From an uncultured Bacilli bacterium (GTDB taxonomy: Bacteria > Bacillota_I > Bacilli_A > RF39 > UBA660): a DNA stretch of 37,845 bases. The notes beneath the pieces were generated by a model. It searched no databases and was not told the origin of the DNA. It was given only the letters and a program-made list of their open reading frames with translations. The stretch covers positions 1 to 37,845 of the forward strand of contig CALVKO010000008.1 in assembly GCA_944332725.1 (NCBI GenBank), written 5' to 3'. This document shows positions 8,680 through 17,339 of this stretch, piece by piece (position 1 is the first letter of the stretch; each line of letters opens with the position of its first letter). The translations under genes and the position numbers were made by a program.

Positions 8680-8709
8680 GTATTAAATTTATAAATTTTA
8701 CCCATAATA
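8680..8709 (+). promoter_or_regulatory. Sigma-G-like promoter of the germinant-receptor operon
   Basis: GTATT (8680-8684), 18 bases, then CATAATA (8703-8709) matches the forespore sigma-G pattern GHATR-N18-CATACTA with one mismatch in each element. ger operons are sigma-G dependent in Bacillus. The extended string CCCATAATA is shared with the uvsE upstream region. AGGTGA follows before the ATG. Confidence 0.5.
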
Positions 8710-8729
8710 ATTAAAAAGTAGGTGAATTT

Positions 8730-10187
8730 ATGGATCAAGAATTAGATAAGATAATTAATCATATTAAAACAATGAATGGCAATAGTACCGACATTAATGT
8801 TCGATATTTTAATATTCACAATCAAAAAGTAGCTTTTATATTTTTAGAAAGTGTCGCTAATGATGATAAAATTAGTAATTTTTTAGGTAAAAGTTTAAGT
8901 ATTAGCGTTAGAAGTAAAAAAAATTTATTTGAAAATTTATTCGATAGTATTAATAATACTATTCCAAATAGTAAAGTTAAGATAATAGATAACTATGACG
9001 ATATTTTTTATCATTTAGCAAGCGGTTTTACTTGTGTTTTTGTCGATGGTTATAATAAAGCAATCACTTTAGAAACTAAAGCTTTATTAGATAGAAGTGT
9101 TACTGAAGCTACTAGTGAACCTGTTTTAAAAGGTCCTAAAGATTGTTTTATTGAAAATATTTTAGCCAATATGGGATTAATTAGGAAAAGAATTAAAGAT
9201 CCCAATCTTTATTTTGAAGAAACAAAAGTTGGAAAAAGGACAAAAACAAAAGTTGTAATTGGTTATATTAAAGATATTGCTGATGAAGAAAAAGTAAATT
9301 TATTAAAGAAAAAGCTAGAAAAAATTAATATTGATGGAATCATCGATTCAAATTATATAAAAGAATTATTAACCGATAATCAAAAATCTTTTTTACCAAG
9401 AGTAATATCTACAGAAAGACCTGATTTAACTGCCATGGGATTATTAGACGGTAAAATAGCTATCATCGTAGAAAACACTCCTTATGTTTTATTATTGCCT
9501 ACTGTATTTGCTGATTTTTTCAAATCACCTGAAGACTATTATACAAAACCATTTAATGCCTCTTTTACAAGAATTTTAAGATATATTGCATTCTTTATTG
9601 CTATTTTGGTCCCAGCTTTTTATATTGCCGTAACAACATTTAATATGGAAATTGTTCCTAGTTCTTTATTAATATCATTTTCAATTCAAAGGGAAAGTGT
9701 TCCCTTTCCCACCATAATAGAAGTTCTAATACTAGTAATTTCTTATGAGATATTAAGAGAAGCCGATACAAGAAAACCACAAATCATGGGCGCATCCATC
9801 AGCATTGTCGGTGCTTTAATTTTAGGTGAAGCAGCTGTTTCTGCCGGCGTTATATCACCAATTGTTGTTATTGTTATTTCTATTTCAGCCGTTTCAGGAA
9901 TGGGTTTCAATGATCCTGATATTACAAATGCAATTAGAATATGGCGAATTTTATTCATGTTGGCAGCATGTTTATTCGGTATTGTTGGTATAGTTATTTT
10001 ATTCATTATCTTTATAACTAAATTAAACAGTATTGAAGTATTAGGTACACCTTATTTAGCGCCTTTATCTCCTTTTAGTTTAAAAGATTTTAAAAATTCT
10101 TTGACAAGATTCCCTCAGCAAAAAATCAAGACAAGACCAACTTATTTTAATAAAAAAAATATTAATAGAATAGGAAGTGACAAATGA
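8730..10187 (+). CDS. Spore germination protein, GerA family (A subunit)
   Basis: A 485-aa A subunit of a nutrient germinant receptor in the spore inner membrane. It has a large N-terminal soluble domain (~1-275) followed by about five membrane helices (~285-440). Family signatures include GPKDCFIENILANMGLIRKR, the block around TERPDLTAMGLLDGKIA, and SPEDYYTKPFNASFTRILRY just before the first membrane segment. The polar C-terminal tail is short. The length is within the family range. It starts with ATG at 8730 after AGGTGA. Its last four bases overlap the C-subunit start (ATGA), so it is the first gene of an A-C-B operon. Confidence 0.93.
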   Translation: MDQELDKIINHIKTMNGNSTDINVRYFNIHNQKVAFIFLESVANDDKISNFLGKSLSISVRSKKNLFENLFDSINNTIPNSKVKIIDNYDDIFYHLASGFTCVFVDGYNKAITLETKALLDRSVTEATSEPVLKGPKDCFIENILANMGLIRKRIKDPNLYFEETKVGKRTKTKVVIGYIKDIADEEKVNLLKKKLEKINIDGIIDSNYIKELLTDNQKSFLPRVISTERPDLTAMGLLDGKIAIIVENTPYVLLLPTVFADFFKSPEDYYTKPFNASFTRILRYIAFFIAILVPAFYIAVTTFNMEIVPSSLLISFSIQRESVPFPTIIEVLILVISYEILREADTRKPQIMGASISIVGALILGEAAVSAGVISPIVVIVISISAVSGMGFNDPDITNAIRIWRILFMLAACLFGIVGIVILFIIFITKLNSIEVLGTPYLAPLSPFSLKDFKNSLTRFPQQKIKTRPTYFNKKNINRIGSDK

Positions 10188-11344
10188 AAAAACTATTAAT
10201 CATTCCATTAATATTCCTATTAACTGGGTGTTGGAATTATCGCGAACTTAATCAATTAGCTATAACAACTGGGATTGCAGTAGATAAAGAAAATGATAAT
10301 TATAAAATAACTATTATGATAGCTAATTCTAAAAAAAGCAGTAGTTCAGATGGTAGTATAACGCCATCAGCAGCTGTTTATGATGGAACAGGTCAGACAA
10401 TTTATGAAGCCTTTAAAGATACATCTTTAAGTGTATCTAAACAAATTTATCTAAGCCATATTGATGTATTAGTATTATCTGAAGAAGTCGCAAAAAATAA
10501 TTTAACTGATGTAATTGATTTTCTATTTCGTTATCCCCAAACAAGAAATAATTTTTATTTAGTTTTAGCAAAGGATAAAAAAGCTAGCGACATCTTAAAA
10601 GTAACTACGCCATTAGAGACATTTCCCTCTCAAAATCTAGCTAAAAATCTTGAAATAACTGATAAATTACAAGGATTTACTTATACAGTCGATTTTACTG
10701 ATTTCACAAAATCACTTGTATCAGAAGGAATAAATCCTATTCTTCCATCAGTAACAGTCATCGGAAATAGTGAAGAAGGAAATAAAGAAGAAAACGTACA
10801 ACAAAATGAACCATCTACTTATTTAAAATTAGACATGTTAGGATTATTTAAAAAAGATAAATTTGTTGCATGGGCTAATCCTAATCAAAGCAAAGGAATC
10901 AATATAATCAATAATAAAATATACATATTAGGAGTTATCATTGATTACCAAAATGAAAAAATAGTAACAGAAATAACCGAAATGAAAACTGATTTTAAAG
11001 TTGAAAATAATAAAGTGAAAATAACTATTGATACAACAGGAGCAATTCAAGAGGTAAATGCTAATGTTGATCTATATAATCTTAAAACTATTGAAGAAAT
11101 TCAAAATTCAGATGTTGAAAAAATTAAAGAATATGTTAATGATGCTATTAATTTAGCCAAAGATAATAAAACAGATATTTTTGGTTTTGGAAACTATGTT
11201 TATAAGAATAATCCTAAAAAATGGAATGAAATAAAAGATAAATGGGACGATGAAATATTCCCTAGTTTAGAAGTAGAAATAGAAGTCAATCTAAAACTTC
11301 AGGCCAAAGGTTCAATAAATAATATCGTCGAGGTGAGAGAATGA
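10184..11344 (+). CDS. Spore germination lipoprotein, GerC family (C subunit)
   Basis: A 386-aa lipoprotein subunit of the germinant receptor. The signal peptide ends in the lipobox LTGC (Cys ~18), followed by the family hallmark WNYRELNQLAITTGIAVD. The rest comprises the three-domain extracellular region, including SHIDVLVLSEEVAK and the conserved C-terminal TDIFGFGNYVYKNNPKKW. It overlaps both neighbours by four bases (ATGA), indicating translational coupling and stoichiometric production with the A and B subunits. Confidence 0.94.
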   Translation: MKKLLIIPLIFLLTGCWNYRELNQLAITTGIAVDKENDNYKITIMIANSKKSSSSDGSITPSAAVYDGTGQTIYEAFKDTSLSVSKQIYLSHIDVLVLSEEVAKNNLTDVIDFLFRYPQTRNNFYLVLAKDKKASDILKVTTPLETFPSQNLAKNLEITDKLQGFTYTVDFTDFTKSLVSEGINPILPSVTVIGNSEEGNKEENVQQNEPSTYLKLDMLGLFKKDKFVAWANPNQSKGINIINNKIYILGVIIDYQNEKIVTEITEMKTDFKVENNKVKITIDTTGAIQEVNANVDLYNLKTIEEIQNSDVEKIKEYVNDAINLAKDNKTDIFGFGNYVYKNNPKKWNEIKDKWDDEIFPSLEVEIEVNLKLQAKGSINNIVEVRE

Positions 11345-12414
11345 AAGTAACTAATTCAGAATATGCTTGTTTATCATCTTTTTTAATAAGATCATTATTT
11401 TTTGGACCAGCTATTTATAGTATCTTACATTTTGCTTTACAAGATGGCTGGATAAGTATCATCGTTTCATTTATTTTAAGCTTTATTCCTTTAATTATTT
11501 ATTATAAGCTACTAAATTGTAATCCTAATGATAATATTGTTAGCTTAAATAACAAATTAGGATTAATAGGAAAAATAATTAATACAATTCTAACAGCTTT
11601 TGTTATTTTTCACGCCAGTCTAATTCTATGGAATTTAACTAACTTCATATATTCACAATTTCTATTCCAAACACCATTAATTGTTATTGCTATTATTATT
11701 TCCTTTGGCATATTTTATATCAGTATTAAAAACCTAACAACTATTGCTAGAACGGGAACTGTTTTCTTTATTATTAGCACTATACTATATTTTATAGCAG
11801 CTTTATCTTTGATTGGCAAATGCGATTTAAATGGGCTTAAACCTATTTTCAACTCAGGTATTATGCCAATTCTAAAGGGAAGTTTTTCTTCTTTAGGACT
11901 TAATATATTTCCTTTATTTATAATTTTAATAATACCGAAAAATAACATCAAAAATAATGACAAAATTATATCATCTTTCTTTAAAGTTTATATTTTCAGA
12001 TATTTGTGCATGCTATCAGTATTAGTAATTTGTGTAGCTATTTTGGGAATAGAATTAACTAACCTTTATCAATATCCGGAATATCACATTTTAAAAACTA
12101 TTAATATTGCTAACTTTTTTCAAAGAGTCGAATCAGTTTTATCAGTTCAGTGGATATTTGATGCTGTCATGTCAATAGCATTATGCCTTTATTATGTTAA
12201 AGAAAGTATAACCAAAACATTTAATTTAAAAAACAAATTTAATTTAATAAATATTATTTGCATTATTAGTATTTTAATTATCGCAAATTATATCTTTACT
12301 AGTAATACGGTAGCAGAAACATTTTATAAAAATATTTATCCTTTTCTAACTTCAATCTTTTTCTTAATTATTCCTTTGATAATATTAATAATAGTTAAAG
12401 TTAAGAAAACTTAA
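11341..12414 (+). CDS. Spore germination permease-like protein, GerB family (B subunit)
   Basis: A 357-aa membrane protein of the APC-superfamily-related GerAB/endospore germination permease family, with about ten predicted transmembrane helices. It is thought to hold the germinant-binding pocket of the receptor. It opens with the polar MKVTNSEYACLSSFLIRS and then hydrophobic helices through the protein. It is the third gene of the A-C-B operon and overlaps the C subunit by ATGA. It ends tail to tail with the DUF368 gene; the operon terminator seems to lie inside that gene's 3' end. Confidence 0.92.
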   Translation: MKVTNSEYACLSSFLIRSLFFGPAIYSILHFALQDGWISIIVSFILSFIPLIIYYKLLNCNPNDNIVSLNNKLGLIGKIINTILTAFVIFHASLILWNLTNFIYSQFLFQTPLIVIAIIISFGIFYISIKNLTTIARTGTVFFIISTILYFIAALSLIGKCDLNGLKPIFNSGIMPILKGSFSSLGLNIFPLFIILIIPKNNIKNNDKIISSFFKVYIFRYLCMLSVLVICVAILGIELTNLYQYPEYHILKTINIANFFQRVESVLSVQWIFDAVMSIALCLYYVKESITKTFNLKNKFNLINIICIISILIIANYIFTSNTVAETFYKNIYPFLTSIFFLIIPLIILIIVKVKKT

Positions 12415-13212
12415 TTATTCTAATTTTCTCGCTATATTATATCCAACAACTAGCAATACAAGGGCAACTATAGTTTCTAAAATGCTATAGTTGTTTTTAA
12501 ATGTTTCAAAAAATAAAGTTAAAACTGAACTTAGAGCAAATCCTAAAATACCTGCATATGTATAATCTCTTTTATTTAAAAACAAATAATTCATTAATTT
12601 AGATAATAACAACACACAAAAAACAATACCTAATGAATAACCTAAAACATTATTAAAATTAGATAATATTGCTTCAATACTTATTAAATTACTTAAAAAA
12701 TTTAATAATGTATCATAACAACCCAATAACATCATAACCGCTGTTCCACTTATTCCTGGTATTACCATTGTAGCAGCATCAATAAATCCAATCATAAAAA
12801 ATGTAATAAAATTTTCATTATTAATTATATTATATTTTCCTAATATCGAAATTATAAAAACTAATGAAAAATTAAATAAAACGATTAATAAATGTTTAAT
12901 ATTAACTTTGTTGTTTACATTTTTAACTAATGCAGGGATGCCACCTAATATTAGACCAATAAATAATAACATAGTTGGTAAATAAAAAACATCTAATAAA
13001 TATATAATTATTTTACTAAAGATAACAATAGCTAACGATAAGCCAATACCTATTGGAGTTAAATATAAAATACTTTTAATAGGATTTTTAAAAATGTTAT
13101 TTATTGCCTTAATAGAATCTTCGTAAATACCTAAAGACATCGCTAACATAGCGCCACTTACTCCTGGTATTATTTTACCGATGCCAACAATGAATCCTTT
13201 TAACAATAACAT
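12415..13212 (-). CDS. DUF368 membrane protein (PopT-type polyprenyl-phosphate transporter)
   Basis: A 265-aa membrane protein with about eight hydrophobic segments. The two family motifs are internal repeats: GKIIPGVSGAMLAMSLGIYE near the N-terminus and MVIPGISGTAVMMLLGCYD after residue ~145. DUF368 proteins (PopT) have been shown to recycle undecaprenyl phosphate across the membrane for cell-wall synthesis; that role is assigned by family. The ATG at 13212 is chosen because the AGGTGA ribosome-binding site overlaps the alternative GTG nine bases upstream. It lies downstream of trpS but behind a strong terminator. Confidence 0.88.
   Translation of the reverse strand: MLLLKGFIVGIGKIIPGVSGAMLAMSLGIYEDSIKAINNIFKNPIKSILYLTPIGIGLSLAIVIFSKIIIYLLDVFYLPTMLLFIGLILGGIPALVKNVNNKVNIKHLLIVLFNFSLVFIISILGKYNIINNENFITFFMIGFIDAATMVIPGISGTAVMMLLGCYDTLLNFLSNLISIEAILSNFNNVLGYSLGIVFCVLLLSKLMNYLFLNKRDYTYAGILGFALSSVLTLFFETFKNNYSILETIVALVLLVVGYNIARKLE
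12465..12498 (+). terminator. Terminator of the ger operon inside the convergent DUF368 gene
   Basis: The perfect 9-bp stem CAACTATAG/CTATAGTTG (12465-12473 and 12485-12493) is followed by TTTTT on the plus strand. It lies about 50 bases past the GerB stop, within the last codons of the opposite gene. Confidence 0.7.
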
Positions 13213-13224
13213 AGATTTCACCTC

Positions 13225-13248
13225 AAAAAAAAGATGTTACTACATCTT
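13225..13248 (-). terminator. Terminator of the trpS operon
   Basis: AAGATGT/ACATCTT stem (13231-13237 with 13242-13248, 4-base loop) followed on the minus strand by six or more T residues. It overlaps the trpS stop codon. Confidence 0.85.
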
Positions 13249-14248
13249 ATTCAAAATAATCTATTTTCATGTTTTTTCTTACTAATTTCATTTTATCAAT
13301 AGCATATTTTCTAGCGTTACTAGTACCATCTTTTAATATTTTTTCAACCAAATCCATATTATTTTCATATTCTCTTCTTTTATCTTGAATTGGCTTTAAA
13401 AATTCCATCATTTTATTAATTAATTCTTTTTTACAAGCAACACAACCACGGCTACCATTTTTACATTCACTACAAACAACATCTAAATTATCTTTATTAA
13501 CTAATTTATGATAATAATAAACCATACAAACATCAGGATTAGCTTTATCATCTTTTTTTATTTTGTTAGGGTCAGTTACTGCTGACATAATTTTTTTAGA
13601 AACAGTGTCTAAATCATCAACTAAATATATTGCATTGCCTAAACTTTTTCCCATTTTTTCATTACCATCTAAACCTTTAATTCTCATATTTTTAGTTAAT
13701 AACTGAACCGGCTCTACTAATGTACTACCATATATTGAATTAAATTTACGAACTATTTCACGACATTGTTCTAATAATGGTAATTGATCTTCTCCTACTG
13801 GTACCAGTTGCCCATCAAACATTGTAATATCGGCAGCCTGACTAACAGGATAGCCTAAAAATCCATAGGTAACACTTTCACCATTACCGAATAAATCTTT
13901 TTTTTGTTTGATTTCTGTTTTAACAGTTGGATTACGATATAATCTAGAAATTGTGACTAAATTAGAATAATAAACTGTTGCTTCGGCTATTTCTGGTATC
14001 ATAGATTGAACAAATATAATTGATTTACTAGGATCAATCCCACAAGCCAACAAATCTAAAGTTAGTTCTTTAACGTTTTTTCTAACTTTATCTGGATTAT
14101 TAAAATTATCTGTTAAGGCTTGAACATCAGCTATTTCAATAAAAGTTTTATATTTATCTTGTAACTCAACCCAATTTGATACTGCTCCAAAATAATGACC
14201 CAAATGTAAATTACCTGTTGGTCTAATACCTGTTAATATATTTTTCAT
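13247..14248 (-). CDS. trpS: Tryptophanyl-tRNA synthetase with a cysteine cluster
   Basis: A 333-aa class I synthetase that charges tRNA-Trp. The HIGH motif appears as HLGH (residues 15-18), the KMSKS loop as EKMGKS, and TrpRS landmarks GIRPTGNLHLGHYFGA and VPVGEDQLPLLEQCREI are present. Between the catalytic core and the C-terminus is the pattern C-x20-C-x6-C-x2-C (CSECKNGSRGCVACK at its end). This is very close to the C-x22-C-x6-C-x2-C [4Fe-4S] ligands of the Thermotoga maritima enzyme, so a metal or Fe-S cluster near the anticodon-binding part is likely. The start overlaps the stop of the patatin gene (ATGA). Confidence 0.95.
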   Translation of the reverse strand: MKNILTGIRPTGNLHLGHYFGAVSNWVELQDKYKTFIEIADVQALTDNFNNPDKVRKNVKELTLDLLACGIDPSKSIIFVQSMIPEIAEATVYYSNLVTISRLYRNPTVKTEIKQKKDLFGNGESVTYGFLGYPVSQAADITMFDGQLVPVGEDQLPLLEQCREIVRKFNSIYGSTLVEPVQLLTKNMRIKGLDGNEKMGKSLGNAIYLVDDLDTVSKKIMSAVTDPNKIKKDDKANPDVCMVYYYHKLVNKDNLDVVCSECKNGSRGCVACKKELINKMMEFLKPIQDKRREYENNMDLVEKILKDGTSNARKYAIDKMKLVRKNMKIDYFE

Positions 14249-15405
14249 AAATTACCTCCTACTGCTAATAAATAAATTGCTGTTGTATATTCTTTTGGGA
14301 AAAAAGTAAATAATGGATTTATTTTGTCACATTTTTTTAATTTTAAATATATATATTTAGCAATTACTTCCCTATTTAATACTTTTTTTAATTCGTCTAT
14401 ACTAAATTTATCAAAATTTATATTATCCGCCAATTCTAATTTTATAAATAATTGTTTATTTACTTCATTAGAATTATATATTTTATCCACAGCAATATCA
14501 AATATTTCTAAACTATCTTCAATTATTTTATAAAAATTATCTTGTTTTAATTTTTTAAAATTACCTATATAATCTAATCCATTACATAAATTATTTATTT
14601 TGTTTATGTATTTAAAATATAAATTATCAATTGTTCCCTTCTTAAAAGTATATAAATCACCATCTAATTTATTAAATTTTTTTAAAGTGTCATTATATCC
14701 TAATTTCATCATTCGTTTAGTTACATTAGAATCAAACATTAAAAAGGAATCTAATTTATTATTTGGTTCAATATAAGTTACTTTTATTTTCTCATTACGT
14801 ATTTTTTGTTTAAATCCTACTGCTCTTAAATCAACAGCAATGATTTCTGTTGCTCCTAAATCTAATGCTAAATTAATTGGTAAATTATCGTAATAACCAC
14901 CATCGACTAAAATGTCAGTTCCAATTTTAGTAGGCTTAAAAAATGGAAAACAAGTAGCAGAAGCCAAAATATATTTTTTTAATTTATCTGGTCTAGTATT
15001 TTTTTTAGTAGAATATATAACTTTTCTAGTTGATAGATTAAAAGAAACAACTCCAAAATTAATCTTTGAATTATATAATTTATTTGGTTTATAAAGATTA
15101 TTTATTATTTGTTCTATTTTATTAGTGTCTATTCCACCATCAAAAATTTTATTTAAATATTCCAAGTACATTTCTTTAGAACTTGTTATTTTTTTAAAAT
15201 TATCATATAAAATATCATAATTAATATTCTTCCATAGACGAATGCATTTATAAAACTCATTTTGGACCATCATCATACCATTTAAGGCACCTATAGAAGT
15301 GCCTGTTACAATATCATATTTTATATGCATTTTTCGTAGTGCTTTCCAAACACCTACTTCATAGGCGCCTTTAGCGCCTCCTCCAGATAAAACAACTGCT
15401 AGCAT
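14245..15405 (-). CDS. Patatin-like phospholipase (RssA/YchK type)
   Basis: A 386-aa patatin-family serine acyl hydrolase. The oxyanion hole is GGGAKG at residues ~8-13, the nucleophile Ser lies in GTSIG (~40), and the catalytic Asp in VDGGYYDNLP (~165). These form the Ser-Asp dyad of the family. The first ~200 residues are the catalytic domain; the AT-rich C-terminal ~180 residues are of unknown function and end in TTAIYLLAVGG. No signal peptide is present, so it is cytoplasmic or membrane-peripheral, acting on lipids. It lies between an anchored protein and trpS with a 13-base gap and an ATGA overlap, i.e. one operon. Confidence 0.88.
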   Translation of the reverse strand: MLAVVLSGGGAKGAYEVGVWKALRKMHIKYDIVTGTSIGALNGMMMVQNEFYKCIRLWKNINYDILYDNFKKITSSKEMYLEYLNKIFDGGIDTNKIEQIINNLYKPNKLYNSKINFGVVSFNLSTRKVIYSTKKNTRPDKLKKYILASATCFPFFKPTKIGTDILVDGGYYDNLPINLALDLGATEIIAVDLRAVGFKQKIRNEKIKVTYIEPNNKLDSFLMFDSNVTKRMMKLGYNDTLKKFNKLDGDLYTFKKGTIDNLYFKYINKINNLCNGLDYIGNFKKLKQDNFYKIIEDSLEIFDIAVDKIYNSNEVNKQLFIKLELADNINFDKFSIDELKKVLNREVIAKYIYLKLKKCDKINPLFTFFPKEYTTAIYLLAVGGNL

Positions 15406-15418
15406 ATTTCATCTCCAT

Positions 15419-16642
15419 TTACCCTGCATAAACATTAAATTTAATGTTTTTATTAAATTCTATCTCTTTATAATCGATTATTTTTTTTATTCCAATAGCA
15501 TCATTGAAAACATTTATTACATTATCTTCAATAAAATAAACATAATTATCAACATAATTAATTAATTCTAATGAATCAGTACTAAATAAATATATTAAAC
15601 CAGATTGATTTTGCTTATTAATTCGATAACAGTCATATTTGTTGCCATTCTTCTTATATAAGTAATAATAATTATCTGTCTGATCTATTTTAGCATAATT
15701 AGAATCCTCATAATCTACTTTAGTTGTAATGAATTTTTTTTCATCTTTGGCATCTTTTACGCTCATAGTAGACCACTTTCCATCATAATATTTAATTTCG
15801 CTACTTAATCTAATTATTCTTTCTTCTTTTGGATCAATTTCATATTGAATATTATTATCTTTATCATATAAATATAACTTATGATCAACGATTCCTTGAA
15901 TATAACTATCTAAAGAAATTGCCTTATCCGATACTATTGTACTTGATTTTAAAGTAACTAAATTAATTACATTTATTTTATTAAAACTATTTTTTTCATT
16001 ATAATCAGCTACGACATAATAGTTATCAATAAAACTCCCTAATTTTTGATTATAAACATCTTTACTAAATAAACTAATATTATATACTAACGAATTAAAT
16101 TCTTTACTTACATTATAAAATCCTTTATAATTAGTTAAACCAATATAATGATTATCTATTAAATTATTTTTATAAATTTTTATTCCTTCTTTAGTTTCAC
16201 TTTCAGAATTATCAATAAAATTATTTTTATCATATAAAGGAATACTTGTAGCAAATGTATCAATTTTATCATTCTTTAAATTGTGATAATAAATTAACGA
16301 TCCATTATTCATACACATTATATCAGTAAATATTTTTTCATCTTTAAAAATTGGTAAAATGCATTCATATCCATCTTCATTATAATAATATATATCTGTC
16401 AATACTTTTGAACTTTTACTGTAATCATTAAATATTTGGAAAGAAAATAAAGTTTCTTTTATTTTTATTTCATATAAATAATTATTATTATCAAAATCAG
16501 ATATTTCTTTTACCTCAAAAGTATTATTATCTTTTTTGATTTTATATTCATTTTCTTGCCCATCACTAAACCAATAAAAGGCAAATTGGATACCTAAATA
16601 TAATAAAAATAATATCAATAACATAAAAAATAATTTTTTCAT
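15419..16642 (-). CDS. Membrane-anchored extracytoplasmic protein, unknown
   Basis: A 407-aa protein with an N-terminal hydrophobic helix (residues ~3-20) that acts as signal anchor, followed by about 385 polar residues. The latter are rich in Asn, Lys, Tyr and Asp with repeating short beta-strand-like units such as KLYLYDKDNNIQYEID and YYLYKKNGNKYDCY. These suggest an all-beta, possibly propeller-like extracellular domain. No catalytic motif is recognised. AGGTGA precedes the ATG at 16642. It is the first gene of the operon with the patatin-like lipase and trpS. Confidence 0.6.
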   Translation of the reverse strand: MKKLFFMLLILFLLYLGIQFAFYWFSDGQENEYKIKKDNNTFEVKEISDFDNNNYLYEIKIKETLFSFQIFNDYSKSSKVLTDIYYYNEDGYECILPIFKDEKIFTDIMCMNNGSLIYYHNLKNDKIDTFATSIPLYDKNNFIDNSESETKEGIKIYKNNLIDNHYIGLTNYKGFYNVSKEFNSLVYNISLFSKDVYNQKLGSFIDNYYVVADYNEKNSFNKINVINLVTLKSSTIVSDKAISLDSYIQGIVDHKLYLYDKDNNIQYEIDPKEERIIRLSSEIKYYDGKWSTMSVKDAKDEKKFITTKVDYEDSNYAKIDQTDNYYYLYKKNGNKYDCYRINKQNQSGLIYLFSTDSLELINYVDNYVYFIEDNVINVFNDAIGIKKIIDYKEIEFNKNIKFNVYAG

Positions 16643-16658
16643 ATGCTCACCTATATTT

Positions 16659-16687
16659 ATTATATATGATTTTTAAATAATTATCAA
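16659..16687 (-). promoter_or_regulatory. Sigma-A promoter of the 16642-to-13247 operon
   Basis: On the minus strand TTGATA (16682-16687), a 17-base spacer and TATAAT (16659-16664) lie 17 bases before the start codon. This is a near-consensus vegetative promoter. Confidence 0.75.
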
Positions 16688-16722
16688 TATGTAATATTTA
16701 AAAATATAGGTATTTAATTCAC

Positions 16723-16749
16723 ACTCTTTTGCCTTATTTGAATATGCTA
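16723..16749 (+). promoter_or_regulatory. Sigma-K-like promoter of the split coat gene
   Basis: AC (16723-16724), a 16-base spacer and AATATGCTA (16741-16749) fit the mother-cell sigma-K consensus AC-N16/17-CATAnnnTA with one mismatch. Transcription would start shortly before the GAAAGGGTGG ribosome-binding site. cotXYZ genes are sigma-K dependent in Bacillus subtilis. Motif matching by eye in very AT-rich DNA, so tentative. Confidence 0.4.
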
Positions 16750-16775
16750 TATTAGAAAATGAAAGGGTGGATTTT

Positions 16776-16982
16776 ATGTGTAATAATGAAAATGAATCTT
16801 GCAAATGCATAGCTGAAATATTAACTGTTATATGTATTTTACAACAAAACGCAAATTGTTCTGATTCTTGTTTAGATACATGTGATCGTGGATTTTTAGG
16901 TTGTGGCACAACTACTTATACTTGTAATACTAGACCAATAATGTTATATACTTGTTGTGGTAATGGAACACCTTGGGATTGA
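16776..16982 (+). CDS. Spore coat protein CotY/CotZ-like, 5' part (gene interrupted)
   Basis: The N-terminal portion of a cysteine-rich CotY/CotZ-family outer coat/crust protein. It starts at ATG 16776 (MCNNENESCKCIAEIL), 5 bases after the strong ribosome-binding site AAAGGGTGG. An in-frame GTG at 16767 lies inside that site and is rejected. The family motif region RPIMLYTCCGNGTPW is followed by a single foreign codon and TGA at 16980. Residues 1-67, through Trp (TGG 16974-16976), belong to the gene; Asp68 and the stop come from the inserted element. The rest of the protein resumes at 24038. Joined at TGG, the product is 148 aa with Cys-rich motifs throughout, the same length as B. subtilis CotZ. 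As it stands, only a truncated 68-aa peptide could be made. Confidence 0.85.
   Translation: MCNNENESCKCIAEILTVICILQQNANCSDSCLDTCDRGFLGCGTTTYTCNTRPIMLYTCCGNGTPWD
16974..16976 (+). repeat. Left attachment core (attL crossover)
   Basis: TGG shared with 24038-24040, in the same phase of the coat reading frame. Large serine recombinases exchange at a 2-bp core with only a few bases of identity between sites, so a 3-bp match is normal. Left of it is coat sequence; right of it (GATTGACG) is element sequence. Confidence 0.7.
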
Positions 16983-17030
16983 CGTTAAAGTGATAAATTA
17001 TAATTAAAAGATAACATAAATATTGACACT

Positions 17031-17057
17031 AAACGGCATATATAAGTCGTTTTTTTA
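17031..17057 (+). terminator. Terminator just inside the left end of the element
   Basis: The stem AAACGGC/GTCGTTT (17031-17037 with 17046-17052, one G-U pair) is followed by a run of T. It would stop transcripts started at the coat promoter before they enter the cargo while the element is in place. Confidence 0.7.
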
Positions 17058-17073
17058 TTATTTAATAATCAAA

Positions 17074-17088
17074 TACGCCACATCGCCA
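17074..17088 (+). repeat. Inverted repeat, left copy
   Basis: TACGCCACATCGCCA is the exact reverse complement of 22104-22118. Similarity continues imperfectly on one side: GGCCTAC at about 17101-17107 corresponds to GTAGCC at 22090-22095. The GC-rich core stands out in this AT-rich DNA. The two copies bracket the cargo genes but not the recombinase. Confidence 0.75.
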
Positions 17089-17339
17089 ACTATAAATAAT
17101 GGCCTACCTTTATAAATTTAAGAAAATTTTCATTTTTTTAAAAAGTACTTATAAAAAATTATTTAAATGTGATAAATAGTAATATATTTTTTATTATAAA
17201 TAAATAAGTAGAAATTTTAACTCTAATAATAAACATTAGGGGTATTTTACAATCAATAAAAATAAATAATAATTGATATTAAATATTGCTAATAAACGTT
17301 GTTTAAAGTCTTAAAAAATTACAAATTATTGGAAATATA

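Noticed and set aside
9743-10006. Minus-strand frame inside the GerA gene, and similar frames inside the P-type ATPase, polC, asnB and phosphohexomutase genes
   Set aside because: Antisense shadows of strongly conserved genes.
16673-16909. Minus-strand frame opposite the coat 5' half
   Set aside because: Shadow of the coat gene and its promoter region; no start signals.
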